Shown piece by piece: positions 55,650 to 63,324 of a stretch of 64,000 nucleotides of DNA. The notes under the pieces are model-generated. The model was given only the letters and a program-made list of their open reading frames with translations. It searched no databases and had not been told where the DNA came from. The position numbers and the translations under genes are program-made. The first letter of the stretch is position 1. Each line of letters opens with the position of its first letter. Location: assembly GCF_900155425.1 (NCBI RefSeq), contig NZ_LT700191.1, positions 669,918-733,917 on the forward strand, given 5' to 3'. Source of the stretch: Parabacteroides massiliensis (lineage in GTDB: Bacteria; Bacteroidota; Bacteroidia; Bacteroidales; Tannerellaceae).

Positions 55650-55779
55650 ATGACAAAAGCACCTTATCCGAAACTATATAGATTATTATCAAGCGATTAC
55701 CCACCTGTCACCTTTGACTTCCGGACACCGAAACCTTCGAAATTCGAATCCCAACATCATACAGATAGAGGCAAAAACC

Positions 55780-56214
55780 TCATTGTTTCTTTAATGCAGA
55801 AGATATGATATGATCAACAGAATATTTACCGGGCCCAGCTATATACATCAGAACAAATACCACCAGATAAATAAAAGCCAGTTCCTTCACGGCAAACGGA
55901 TCATTCCCGTGTATCACAAAAAAAGCCATTCCCATCGTAAAGATCATCGGAATCATAGCCAGACGATAGAACGCCCCTAATATAAAACCTACGGAGCAAA
56001 ACACCTCACCGAAAATCGCCAGCCCTAATGACATAGTGCTTCCTACGCCCAACGGATCCGGAAAAGATCCTGACACAGCACTAAAATTCATCCATTTCTG
56101 GACACCATGTAAAAGCAGCAATACTCCGAAAAGTATACGCAACGCCAACAGAAAAAGGGAAAACGCATTCCCTTCCGGCCTGGAAGGAAAAAGAAATTTA
56201 TAAACCACTGACAT
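55780..56214 (-). CDS. DoxX family membrane protein
   Basis: A 144-residue protein with four predicted membrane helices. The DoxX-type features are LFLLALRILFGVLLLLHGVQKWMNF in helix one and SLGLAIFGEVFCSVGFILGAFYRLAMIPMIFTMGMAFFVIHG in the middle. The family covers quinol-oxidase-like and thiol-stress proteins, so the function is undecided. It has no obvious operon partner, and about 400 bases upstream hold only gene remnants. Confidence 0.88.
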   Translation of the reverse strand: MSVVYKFLFPSRPEGNAFSLFLLALRILFGVLLLLHGVQKWMNFSAVSGSFPDPLGVGSTMSLGLAIFGEVFCSVGFILGAFYRLAMIPMIFTMGMAFFVIHGNDPFAVKELAFIYLVVFVLMYIAGPGKYSVDHIISSALKKQ

Positions 56215-56283
56215 AATCTTTCTTTAATTTAGTTGTTCACTTATGAAACATAAACAAAAAAAGAAAAGTTTACACGCAAGCCC

Positions 56284-56527
56284 ACAAAAAAAGCGCTGTA
56301 CTCATTTCGAACGGTCACATCTTTTTGAACGGAACGGAAGCCTTTATCAACAATACCAATGAAGAAGTAAAAAACCAATTACTATCCGGAAACTCAGAAC
56401 TCAATTATCTCATCGGCCGGTGCAAACTCTTACATTTATAGAAACTGCCAATGTCATTAAAGTTGAAAACTATTCCAAACTAATCGAAAAATTTACAGAT
56501 GCTGGCACATTCTACGAGGCCAAATAA
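56284..56527 (+). pseudogene. Frameshifted remnant of an unidentified gene
   Basis: Two plus-strand frames read like protein in succession. From about 56290 to 56442 one frame gives SNGHIFLNGTEAFINNTNEE, then QLLSGNSELNYLIG, and stops. A second frame from about 56429 gives IETANVIKVENYSKLIEKF, then DAGTFYEAK, and stops at 56527. No start or other part of the gene is visible. I do not recognise the family. The rest of 56215-56618 holds only the hicAB promoter region. Confidence 0.5.
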
Positions 56528-56531
56528 AAAA

Positions 56532-56585
56532 GAACAAATTTGTTACTTTTTCATTTGGCCATCTGGAACAAATATGTTACTTTTG
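56532..56585 (+). promoter_or_regulatory. hicAB promoter with two palindromic operator-like sites
   Basis: TTTG (56554-56557), 20 bases, TACTTTTG (56578-56585) is a full promoter. The palindrome AACAAATTTGTT (56533-56544) lies upstream of it, and a near-copy AACAAATATGTT (56567-56578) abuts the -7 box. Both sit in a longer direct repeat GAACAAATnTGTTACTTTT, 34 bases apart. HicB antitoxins repress their own promoters, so these are likely its operators. Confidence 0.65.
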
Positions 56586-56618
56586 CAGTGTTCAATTAAA
56601 TAATAGTTCTTTTACACA

Positions 56619-56804
56619 ATGAAGTATTCCGAGTTCTACAAACTGATTGAAGCCGCAGGCTGGACAATCAGAAAAGGGAAGAAACATCACAAGTATGTTC
56701 ACCCGGACTTCGACTATTTCATTCCTGTCGGACGTCATCCGAGTAAAGAAATACCGAAAGATACGCTTGAATCGATGATGAAGGATGCCGGACTGAAAAA
56801 GTAA
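56619..56804 (+). CDS. hicA: HicA-family toxin
   Basis: A 61-residue protein with the HicA double-stranded-RNA-binding-like fold. The segment GWTIRKGKKHHKYVHP contains the family's active-site histidine (H24 or H23), and VGRHPSKEIPKDTLESMMKDAGLKK is the typical C-terminal half. HicA toxins cleave mRNA. It has its own promoter and lies 62 bases before hicB. Confidence 0.9.
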   Translation: MKYSEFYKLIEAAGWTIRKGKKHHKYVHPDFDYFIPVGRHPSKEIPKDTLESMMKDAGLKK

Positions 56805-56866
56805 AAGTTCTGCCACTCCCTTCGGGGAGTGACTTTAATTGGACTAAACCTCAAAAAATCTGTTGT

Positions 56867-57271
56867 ATGAAAACAATTGTAGCAATTATCGAAAAAGCAG
56901 AAGACGGCGGCTATGGTGTTTACACGAAATCTGTACAAGGTGCGTACGGGTACGGTCTGACTGAGCAAGAGGCTAAAAATGACTTTGTAGACGTACTAAA
57001 CGAACAAGCCGAATTTTACAAAGAAAAGAAAGGTGTGTTTCCGAAATGGTATACGGAAAATCTATCGATAGATTACAAATATGACTTTTCCGGATTTTTC
57101 AAAACCTTTCCTTTTTTCAATGTATCGCAATTTGCGCAAGCTGTTGGGATAAATCCATCATTGATGCGTAAATATAAAGAAGGTCTGGCTTTTGCTTCCG
57201 AAAAACAAAAGGCGATCATACAAGATAAATTCAATGAGATAGTAACTAAAATGAGTCTGGTCCAGTTTTAA
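56867..57271 (+). CDS. hicB: HicB-family antitoxin with C-terminal helix-turn-helix
   Basis: A 134-residue antitoxin. The N-terminal HicB domain (TIVAIIEKAEDGGYGVYTKSVQGAYGYGLTEQEAKNDF) folds like a partly degraded RNase H and neutralises the toxin. The C-terminal part (FNVSQFAQAVGINPSLMRKYKEGLAFASEKQKAIIQDKF) is an HTH DNA-binding domain that probably represses the operon. Confidence 0.9.
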   Translation: MKTIVAIIEKAEDGGYGVYTKSVQGAYGYGLTEQEAKNDFVDVLNEQAEFYKEKKGVFPKWYTENLSIDYKYDFSGFFKTFPFFNVSQFAQAVGINPSLMRKYKEGLAFASEKQKAIIQDKFNEIVTKMSLVQF

Positions 57272-57314
57272 AAAGAGCTATTTTTAATTGAACACCTGTA
57301 CCGCTCACATAACT

Positions 57315-57344
57315 AAGGGGAACCGATTGGTTCCTCTTTTTTGT
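57315..57344 (+). terminator. Terminator of hicAB
   Basis: AGGGGAACC pairs with GGTTCCTCT around GATT, followed by a T run. Confidence 0.88.
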
Positions 57345-57412
57345 TAAACTGTGTTACATACGAACGCACTAAAACTCTCCCATTTTATAGCAAGTGTTTC
57401 AAAAATTTTGAC

Positions 57413-57420
57413 TATACTTT
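57413..57420 (+). promoter_or_regulatory. -7 promoter box upstream of the antirepressor remnant
   Basis: TACTTTTG matches TAnnTTTG, preceded by a TTTTGAC stretch too close to be the usual -33 box. It starts the leader that contains the structured region below. Confidence 0.5.
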
Positions 57421-57423
57421 TGC

Positions 57424-57511
57424 AGCACGTTAATGAAAAGCGTGCTGATCGGGATGCAAACGACAGCATCAGAAAGAAATTTTAAAGGTATTGGGAGTAA
57501 GCGTTGCATCC
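57424..57511 (+). ncRNA. Candidate structured leader RNA
   Basis: Two stems are visible: AGCACG (57424-57429) with CGTGCT (57441-57446), and GGATGCAA (57452-57459) with TTGCATCC (57504-57511), extended by CG/CG with one bulged A. About 45 purine-rich bases lie inside the second stem. It precedes the antirepressor-like start by 28 bases. Confidence 0.45.
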
Positions 57512-57538
57512 ACCGAAACCATACCTCTTTTTTATATT

Positions 57539-57667
57539 ATGGGAACAAAGATTATCGCTAAAGTAAACAACATCGCTATCATTGCAAGTAACGAACCTGA
57601 AAAATTTGTACCGATCAAACCTATTTGTGACATTTTAGGTGTTGATGTCGATTCACAAAGAATATGA
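57539..57667 (+). pseudogene. Truncated phage antirepressor N-terminal fragment
   Basis: An ATG-initiated frame of 42 codons, MGTKIIAKVNNIAIIASNEP then EKFVPIKPICDILGVDVDSQ, matches the beginning of the P22_AR_N-type antirepressor proteins common in Bacteroidetes mobile elements (the VPIKPICxxLGxDxxxQ stretch). It stops abruptly where the family continues for 100-200 more residues. It is probably a leftover of a prophage or integrated element. Confidence 0.6.
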
Positions 57668-57782
57668 AATCAAAATTTTCCTCCAACAGAACATTCATTT
57701 GCAATGCGTTGATACACATATAAAACGCAAATGGCGACACCCCTAAAAGAGGCATCGCCATTTACAAAAATACTTTAAATCG

Positions 57783-57856
57783 TGACCAGGGTGGGATTCA
57801 AACCCACGACCTTCAGAACCGGAATCTGACGCTCTATTCAGCTAAGCTACCCAGCC
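57783..57856 (-). tRNA. tRNA-Arg (anticodon CCG)
   Basis: On the minus strand the acceptor GGCTGGG pairs with CCTGGTC (with G-T pairs), the anticodon stem TCAGA/TCTGA closes loop TTCCGGT (anticodon CCG), and the T-loop is TTTGAAT in a GTGGG/CCCAC stem. It is 74 bases long, without encoded CCA. tRNA genes are common integration sites and remnants lie just downstream of it, but I see no att duplication. Confidence 0.93.
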
Positions 57857-58008
57857 AAAGACAGTGCAAAAGTATATATAATCTTGCAGGAAAACAAATG
57901 AATAGACGAAAAAAGATTATTTTTGATATTTTGAAAGCTTCTTAACGGAAATTGCTTCCATTTTGCAAATAAAACAAGGCTCACAATTGTTATTTTGCCA
58001 TTAATTAG

Positions 58009-58016
58009 TATCTTTG
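58009..58016 (+). promoter_or_regulatory. -7 promoter box of asnA
   Basis: TATCTTTG, a full TAnnTTTG match, 37 bases before the asnA start. The TTTG nearest upstream is only 11 bases away, so the -33 element is unclear. Confidence 0.5.
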
Positions 58017-58053
58017 CCACGCATTATTCATAAACATAAAACAAAACAAATAT

Positions 58054-59091
58054 ATGAGTTACTTAATTAAACCTGCAGGATATAAGGCTTTATTGAACCT
58101 ATCGCAGACCGAGATGGGTATCAAAAAGATCAAAGACTTTTTCCAGCAAAACCTGTCTTCTGAATTACGGTTACGACGCGTCACCGCTCCGTTGTTCGTT
58201 TTAAAAGGGATGGGGATCAATGACGATCTGAACGGTACGGAACGTGCTGTCACGTTTCCAATCAAGGATTTAGGCGATGCAAAAGCCGAAATCGTCCATT
58301 CGCTTGCCAAATGGAAACGCCTTACTCTCGCTGATTATAAAATCGAAAAAGATTATGGTATCTATACCGATATGAATGCTATCCGCTCCGATGAAGAGTT
58401 GGGGAATCTCCATTCTTTATATGTCGACCAGTGGGACTGGGAACGTGTCATGGGAGTCGAAGAACGCAATGTGGACTTTCTGAAAGAAATCGTACGCCGC
58501 ATCTATGCAGCCATGGTCCGTACCGAATATTTAGTTTATGAGATGTTCCCCGAAATCCGCCCGACATTGCCGCAGCAAATCCATTTCATACACTCCGAAG
58601 ATTTGCTGCAAAAATACCCGACCTTCACACCTAAAGAGCGGGAAGATGCGATTACGAAAGAATACGGAGCCGTTTTCATCATCGGCATCGGTTGCAAGTT
58701 AAGTAACGGAGAGAGACACGACGGACGCGCCCCGGACTACGATGACTGGTCGACTGTTGCGGAAAACGGACAAGTCGGGCTAAACGGCGACCTGCTCGTT
58801 TGGGACGAAGTGCTGAACCGCTCGCTCGAACTCTCTTCTATGGGTATTCGCGTGGATAAAGAAGCCTTGCTCCGCCAGTTGAAGATATGCAATGCGGAAG
58901 AAAAGAAAGAACTATACTTCCATAAACGCCTGCTGAACGGCGAACTGCCTTTAAGCATCGGAGGTGGTATCGGACAAAGCCGTCTATGTATGTTTTATCT
59001 CCGCAAAGCCCATATCGGGGAAATCCAGGCAAGCATATGGCCGGAAGAAATGCGCCGTGAAGCCCGTGCAGCCGGCATGTACTTGATTTAA
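58054..59091 (+). CDS. asnA: Aspartate--ammonia ligase
   Basis: A 345-residue ATP-dependent enzyme making asparagine from aspartate and ammonia. It is related to class II synthetases. Landmarks are LRLRRVTAPLFVLKGMGINDDLNGTERAV, YTDMNAIRSDEELGNLHSLYVDQWDWE, and the C-terminal GGGIGQSRLCMFYLRKAHIGEIQ, all characteristic of AsnA. It lies 6 kb from asnS, so both free asparagine synthesis and charging of tRNA-Asn are covered here. Confidence 0.97.
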   Translation: MSYLIKPAGYKALLNLSQTEMGIKKIKDFFQQNLSSELRLRRVTAPLFVLKGMGINDDLNGTERAVTFPIKDLGDAKAEIVHSLAKWKRLTLADYKIEKDYGIYTDMNAIRSDEELGNLHSLYVDQWDWERVMGVEERNVDFLKEIVRRIYAAMVRTEYLVYEMFPEIRPTLPQQIHFIHSEDLLQKYPTFTPKEREDAITKEYGAVFIIGIGCKLSNGERHDGRAPDYDDWSTVAENGQVGLNGDLLVWDEVLNRSLELSSMGIRVDKEALLRQLKICNAEEKKELYFHKRLLNGELPLSIGGGIGQSRLCMFYLRKAHIGEIQASIWPEEMRREARAAGMYLI

Positions 59092-59200
59092 TTGAAAATT
59101 AATAATTGAAAATTGAAAATTAAGGATGGATTATTGATAATTATTTCTGATATTCGCGTGATAAAGATAATTTTCAATTCCTAATTTTCAATTTTCAATT
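59089..59200. repeat. Inverted repeat built from AATTGAAAATT units
   Basis: Between asnA and ung, the left arm has three tandem AATTGAAAATT units and the right arm two or three CAATTTTCAATT/AATTTTCAATTCC units, around a centre with GATATTCGCGTGATAAAG. It has the same design as the other tandem-unit hairpins, with a third unit sequence. Confidence 0.8.
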
Positions 59201-59863
59201 ATGGACGTCAAGATAGAACAGAGCTGGAAAGAACGATTAAGTTCAGAGTTTGAAAAGGATTATTTCAGCCGGTTGATCACATTTGTCAAAGAAGAATACC
59301 GCCAAAGAACCATCTATCCTCCCGGTCCCTGTATCTTCAGCGCGTTCGAACACTGCCCGTTCGATAAGGTCAAAGTAGTCATTCTCGGACAAGACCCCTA
59401 CCATGAACCCGGACAGGCACACGGACTCTGCTTCTCCGTTCAAGACGGGACACCTTTCCCCCCGTCACTTGTCAACATCTTCAAAGAAATCGAAAGCGAT
59501 TTAGGCAAACCCATTCCGCCAACCGGCAATCTGCTCCGTTGGGCAGACCAAGGTGTCCTGCTTCTCAATGCAACCCTGACGGTCCGTGCACACCAAGCCG
59601 GTTCACACCAGAATAAAGGATGGGAAGAATTTACGGATGCCGTGATTCATCGCCTGGCCGAAGAACGAAACCACATCGTTTACATTCTGTGGGGTTCGTA
59701 TGCACAACGGAAAGGCGCTTTCATCGATCCCTCCCGCAACTTGATATTGAAATCGGCCCACCCGTCTCCCCTCTCCGCTTACCGCGGATTCTTCGGGAAC
59801 AAGCATTTCAGCAAAGCAAACGATTATCTGATCGCAACCGGACAGACACCTATAGATTGGTAA
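59201..59863 (+). CDS. ung: Uracil-DNA glycosylase
   Basis: A 220-residue family 1 UDG that removes uracil from DNA. The water-activating motif is [18 protein letters not shown] with D65, and the leucine-loop motif is [13 protein letters not shown] with H187, the same residue number as in E. coli. The stop abuts the lptD stop with no spacer, so the two genes converge tightly. Confidence 0.97.
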   Translation: MDVKIEQSWKERLSSEFEKDYFSRLITFVKEEYRQRTIYPPGPCIFSAFEHCPFDKVKVVILGQDPYHEPGQAHGLCFSVQDGTPFPPSLVNIFKEIESDLGKPIPPTGNLLRWADQGVLLLNATLTVRAHQAGSHQNKGWEEFTDAVIHRLAEERNHIVYILWGSYAQRKGAFIDPSRNLILKSAHPSPLSAYRGFFGNKHFSKANDYLIATGQTPIDW

Positions 59864-62626
59864 TTACTCCCACTTCTGCCCGTCACGATAGTTGCTGCTC
59901 TGGCGCCATTTCAGGTCTTTCAGCAAAGACGAACTTACTGCGATATTGAAGGTATAGGACTTATAAGGCCCCACCGGCACAAAGCTGGCAGTCATTTGCC
60001 AGCAATGCAGGTCGCGGGTTATGTTGCAAGTCATATAGGATATCTTATGCGTATCGAAGTCATAAGTGGCATTAAAGTTAAAACGCCAGTTCTTCGTCGG
60101 CTGGAGATTTCCGTTAAAGCTCAACGCGTGTGTCAGTTTGTACTTATATTCGAGCTTGCTCGGATCAAAGTCTCCATAACGCAGCTGCATGCTATAGCTG
60201 AATGAAAGGCTCCAAGGAACCTTATTGATCATATAGCCATACGAATCGAAGTCACCCGTCTCTTTCTTGGCGCCACGCAAACGCCCGCCTTCCGTTTTAT
60301 CTTGTTGATCGCCTTCTCCCGGAGATATCTGTTCGAATTCCGGATCGTTCGATGCATTGGAGTCTGCCGGAGGATTATTGGAATCATCGTTGTTTCCTTT
60401 CTTGCCGAACCATTTGCCGAACGTATCATTATTGAATGTATAGGAGAAGCTCGTACCTGTCTGCCGCAAACGGCCTAATCCCTTACCGGCCTGCCAACGC
60501 GGAATATCCAACCGGCGAACACTCTTCGTCGCTTCATCGTAGCCATAGGTATAAGTATCGAACGTACCGTTCAGGTTCAACGTATAGCTCTTCGAGAACT
60601 TGAGACGCAAGCCTACGCTCAAGTCACTCCACTTGAACGAATCGGCCGCCATATTATAGCTCATACCCAACGACAACTTATCGATCAGGCTGATCTTGCG
60701 TTCTCCCGTCGAATCGCGATCCGATTTGATCTTCATCTCAAGGTTGTTATCCAACTGAAAACTCAGACTCCCCGACTTCCCGTTAGGGGCCGTCCCGAAC
60801 ATACCGCTTTCAAACGGCGAGTAAGTGGCATACTGCATCTGTCCATATTGATCTTCATACATAAGATCTTTCCAGAAGCCATATTTGGAAGCGCCAAAGT
60901 CTGGCGTATAGCTCAAGGTTACCGAAGGTTCGAAACGATGGCGGATCATTTTGATCTTATCGCCCAAGAACGGCAACGGTTTATAGAAACCATACAGCGT
61001 GGTGGAAGCAGAAACCGACGTGCTGTAATCGAATACGCGGTAGAAACCATAAGTCGTATCACGTGCAACCACCTGCTTCTTCTGCATATCGTATGCTTTT
61101 TCCACCTTATTGGTGTACCAACGTTCGGTATAGTTGAACGACGGCGAGATATTCAGATACTTGAACAAAGAGAAAGTCGCACTCACCGGAATCTGGTGCT
61201 GCATGGCATTCCGCCAATCCTTCACCAGGCTCGACTTGAACAGTTTGTCTTCTTTCGTATCGATGCTGTTACGCAGGTAACCGTTGTAACTCATGGAAAT
61301 CTTCTCATACCACCGCTCCTTGCCTACCGCTTTCTTCCGCTTGAACGGGAAGATACGGCTCATCGTAATCGTAATATCAGGCAACGTCAACGATATCGTC
61401 GAGTCTTTCGAACGCTGGTTCACATTCATGGTGGCCGAAAGGCTGAACGGGTTATTCGGGAAACGCTGCGTTATACTGATACTGGACCCTTTGGTATTCT
61501 GGTTCGCATCCGCAAACCCCTGCGAGCCAGGATAGAAACTGTTCAGGTTGTTACGGTCATAACTGCTGGTCGCGAAGTTCACGCTTGCCGAGAATGTCCG
61601 GTAGGGATTAGCCTTCGGGTCCTGCGAGTGTGTCCAGTTCAGTTTGAAGTCCTTAGACAAGCTATAGTCGGGAAGCCCCTTGTCGCCCAAACGGGTGACA
61701 AGATAAGAGGCATTGAAACTACCCGAAAACTTATACCGTTTCCGGTAAGAAGAACGGGCCGACAATCCCCAAGATCCTTTCGTATAGATTTCACCGGTCA
61801 GAGCCAGGTCCATATAATCGCTCAACGCAAAATAATACCCGCCGTCGCGCAGATAGAAACCACGCGAACTTTCATCCCCGAAAGTAGGCATGATAATCCC
61901 CGAAGAATAAGTACTCGAGAACGGGAAGAAACAGAAAGGCAGGCCGATCGGATAAAGCGGGACATCTTCAAACACCATATAGACAGGTCCCGTCACGATA
62001 TTTTTCTTCGGACGGACTTTCGCTTTTGTCATCTGGATATAGAAGTGGGGATGATCGTGCTCATCGCAAGTCGTATACCGTCCACCCACCATATTCAAGA
62101 CATCGTTGTCCATCTTTTTAGTACGGCCGGCCGTCACGTAGCCTTCGCCTTGTTGCGTGATCACATCCGTAATGTATCCTTTTTTCGTGCCGAAGTTATA
62201 GCGCATCGTCTTGGACTCATACTGCTGGTCGCCATCTTTGAAAAGAGGATAGCCGAATTCCTCCCCGATCGAGTCGAGGCCGAAAGTGGCATACACCAAG
62301 CTGCTGTCCATATTCATCTCGATTTTCTCGGACTGAAGTTCGATCTGTTGATATTTCACATCGCTTTCCCCGAACAGGTAAGCCCAGTTCGCCCCAGTCA
62401 TGATGATGGAGTCTTTCGCCTGGTAGGTAACCGGAGCGTCCAACCCTGTCTGCTTCTTCGGTACGCTGTCCAACGCAAGCACACTATCCTGTCCGGCGGG
62501 GACGAGCGTATCACCCACAACGGCCATCACGGTATCGGTCGGGGCAATAAGTTCCTGCGCCTCAGTCATCATGTTTCCTGTGAGGAAAAGCAACAAAATA
62601 ATCAGGCATTTGTATTTCAAAAACAT
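59864..62626 (-). CDS. LptD/OstA-like LPS assembly outer-membrane protein
   Basis: A 920-residue protein. The signal peptide is residues 1-23 (MTEAQ). An N-terminal OstA-type beta-jellyroll (about 60-230; VYATFGLDSIGEEFGYPLFKDGDQQYESKTMRYNFGTKKGYI) takes LPS from the periplasmic bridge, and a large C-terminal barrel domain (about 235-920; FYLRDGGYYFALSDYMDLALTG, PFCFFPF) inserts it into the outer membrane. A Pro/Asn/Asp-rich insertion lies around residues 745-790 (GKKGNNDDSNNPPADSNASN). This is the divergent Bacteroidetes form. Confidence 0.9.
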   Translation of the reverse strand: MFLKYKCLIILLLFLTGNMMTEAQELIAPTDTVMAVVGDTLVPAGQDSVLALDSVPKKQTGLDAPVTYQAKDSIIMTGANWAYLFGESDVKYQQIELQSEKIEMNMDSSLVYATFGLDSIGEEFGYPLFKDGDQQYESKTMRYNFGTKKGYITDVITQQGEGYVTAGRTKKMDNDVLNMVGGRYTTCDEHDHPHFYIQMTKAKVRPKKNIVTGPVYMVFEDVPLYPIGLPFCFFPFSSTYSSGIIMPTFGDESSRGFYLRDGGYYFALSDYMDLALTGEIYTKGSWGLSARSSYRKRYKFSGSFNASYLVTRLGDKGLPDYSLSKDFKLNWTHSQDPKANPYRTFSASVNFATSSYDRNNLNSFYPGSQGFADANQNTKGSSISITQRFPNNPFSLSATMNVNQRSKDSTISLTLPDITITMSRIFPFKRKKAVGKERWYEKISMSYNGYLRNSIDTKEDKLFKSSLVKDWRNAMQHQIPVSATFSLFKYLNISPSFNYTERWYTNKVEKAYDMQKKQVVARDTTYGFYRVFDYSTSVSASTTLYGFYKPLPFLGDKIKMIRHRFEPSVTLSYTPDFGASKYGFWKDLMYEDQYGQMQYATYSPFESGMFGTAPNGKSGSLSFQLDNNLEMKIKSDRDSTGERKISLIDKLSLGMSYNMAADSFKWSDLSVGLRLKFSKSYTLNLNGTFDTYTYGYDEATKSVRRLDIPRWQAGKGLGRLRQTGTSFSYTFNNDTFGKWFGKKGNNDDSNNPPADSNASNDPEFEQISPGEGDQQDKTEGGRLRGAKKETGDFDSYGYMINKVPWSLSFSYSMQLRYGDFDPSKLEYKYKLTHALSFNGNLQPTKNWRFNFNATYDFDTHKISYMTCNITRDLHCWQMTASFVPVGPYKSYTFNIAVSSSLLKDLKWRQSSNYRDGQKWE

Positions 62627-62691
62627 TCCGTCGTTATTTGCAGTGTGTTACAGCGGGCAAATGTATAACAATTTAGCGAGTCAATCCTTTT

Positions 62692-63234
62692 TTATTCCCC
62701 TAAAAAGAGTTTACACCAGTTATCAAACCGTTCGACTGTTTCGCTTCCATACTTGGAAAGACTCAGTTTTACCTTTTCGACAGATTTTTCTTTGTCCAGC
62801 TTCGTTTTGCTGTAAAATTTGTCGGCGAAACAAATCAGTTGTTCTTCCAGTGTTTCGGGCATAAAGTCTCGGTGCGGAAGAGGCAGATTACGTTCTTCGA
62901 TCATTGCCAGCGTGATACCCGTTCCGGTATGTCGTTCGCATACACGGGCATGGCGGGGATAGCCTTCCGCCCGCATCAGTTCGGCCCCCAGATAACCGTG
63001 GCAAATATATTCCGCATCGCCATGGCAATCGATATCGGGTGCATTACAACGGAAAATACCGATATCGTGCAGCATGGCTGCTTCTTCTATAAAGGAAAGG
63101 TCAAGATTCATCTCCGGATGCATCCGGGCTATAGCCAAAGCTTTATCAGCCACACTTCTACTATGAATAACCAAAATCCGGTACGCCTCCGAACCTACCG
63201 GGTAATATTTGGCAATAATATCTAAAGGGTTCAT
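62692..63234 (-). CDS. HD-domain phosphohydrolase
   Basis: About 180 residues. The metal-binding set is readable: H24 (VIHSRSV), H56 and D57 in AAMLHDIGIF, and later histidines in ICHGYLGAELM and CERHTGTGI. Small HD proteins of this kind are often uncharacterised phosphohydrolases; a nucleotide substrate is possible. I choose the Met at 63234 (MNPLDIIAKYYP), since a -7 box lies upstream inside the longer frame. Confidence 0.85.
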   Translation of the reverse strand: MNPLDIIAKYYPVGSEAYRILVIHSRSVADKALAIARMHPEMNLDLSFIEEAAMLHDIGIFRCNAPDIDCHGDAEYICHGYLGAELMRAEGYPRHARVCERHTGTGITLAMIEERNLPLPHRDFMPETLEEQLICFADKFYSKTKLDKEKSVEKVKLSLSKYGSETVERFDNWCKLFLGE

Positions 63235-63259
63235 AACATTCAATCGCTTTATTGAGACA

Positions 63260-63267
63260 CAAAGATA
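63260..63267 (-). promoter_or_regulatory. -7 promoter box of the HD gene
   Basis: TATCTTTG on the minus strand, 26 bases before the chosen start. It is divergent from the next promoter. Confidence 0.55.
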
Positions 63268-63289
63268 CGCAATAAACAAAAAGAATCGT

Positions 63290-63297
63290 TACTTTTG
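63290..63297 (+). promoter_or_regulatory. -7 promoter box of the NamZ-like gene
   Basis: TACTTTTG on the plus strand, 28 bases before the ATG at 63325. Confidence 0.55.
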
Positions 63298-63324
63298 CAG
63301 AAACAAATAGTAAGGAATGAATCT

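Noticed and set aside
55611-55808. A small plus-strand frame before doxX
   Set aside because: It overlaps the doxX end, begins in the direct repeat, and has no recognisable features; kept only as a remark in the gap description.
60848-62668. A 606-codon open frame opposite lptD
   Set aside because: Rich in His, Arg and Ile with no domain or start signal; it is the shadow of the lptD reading frame.
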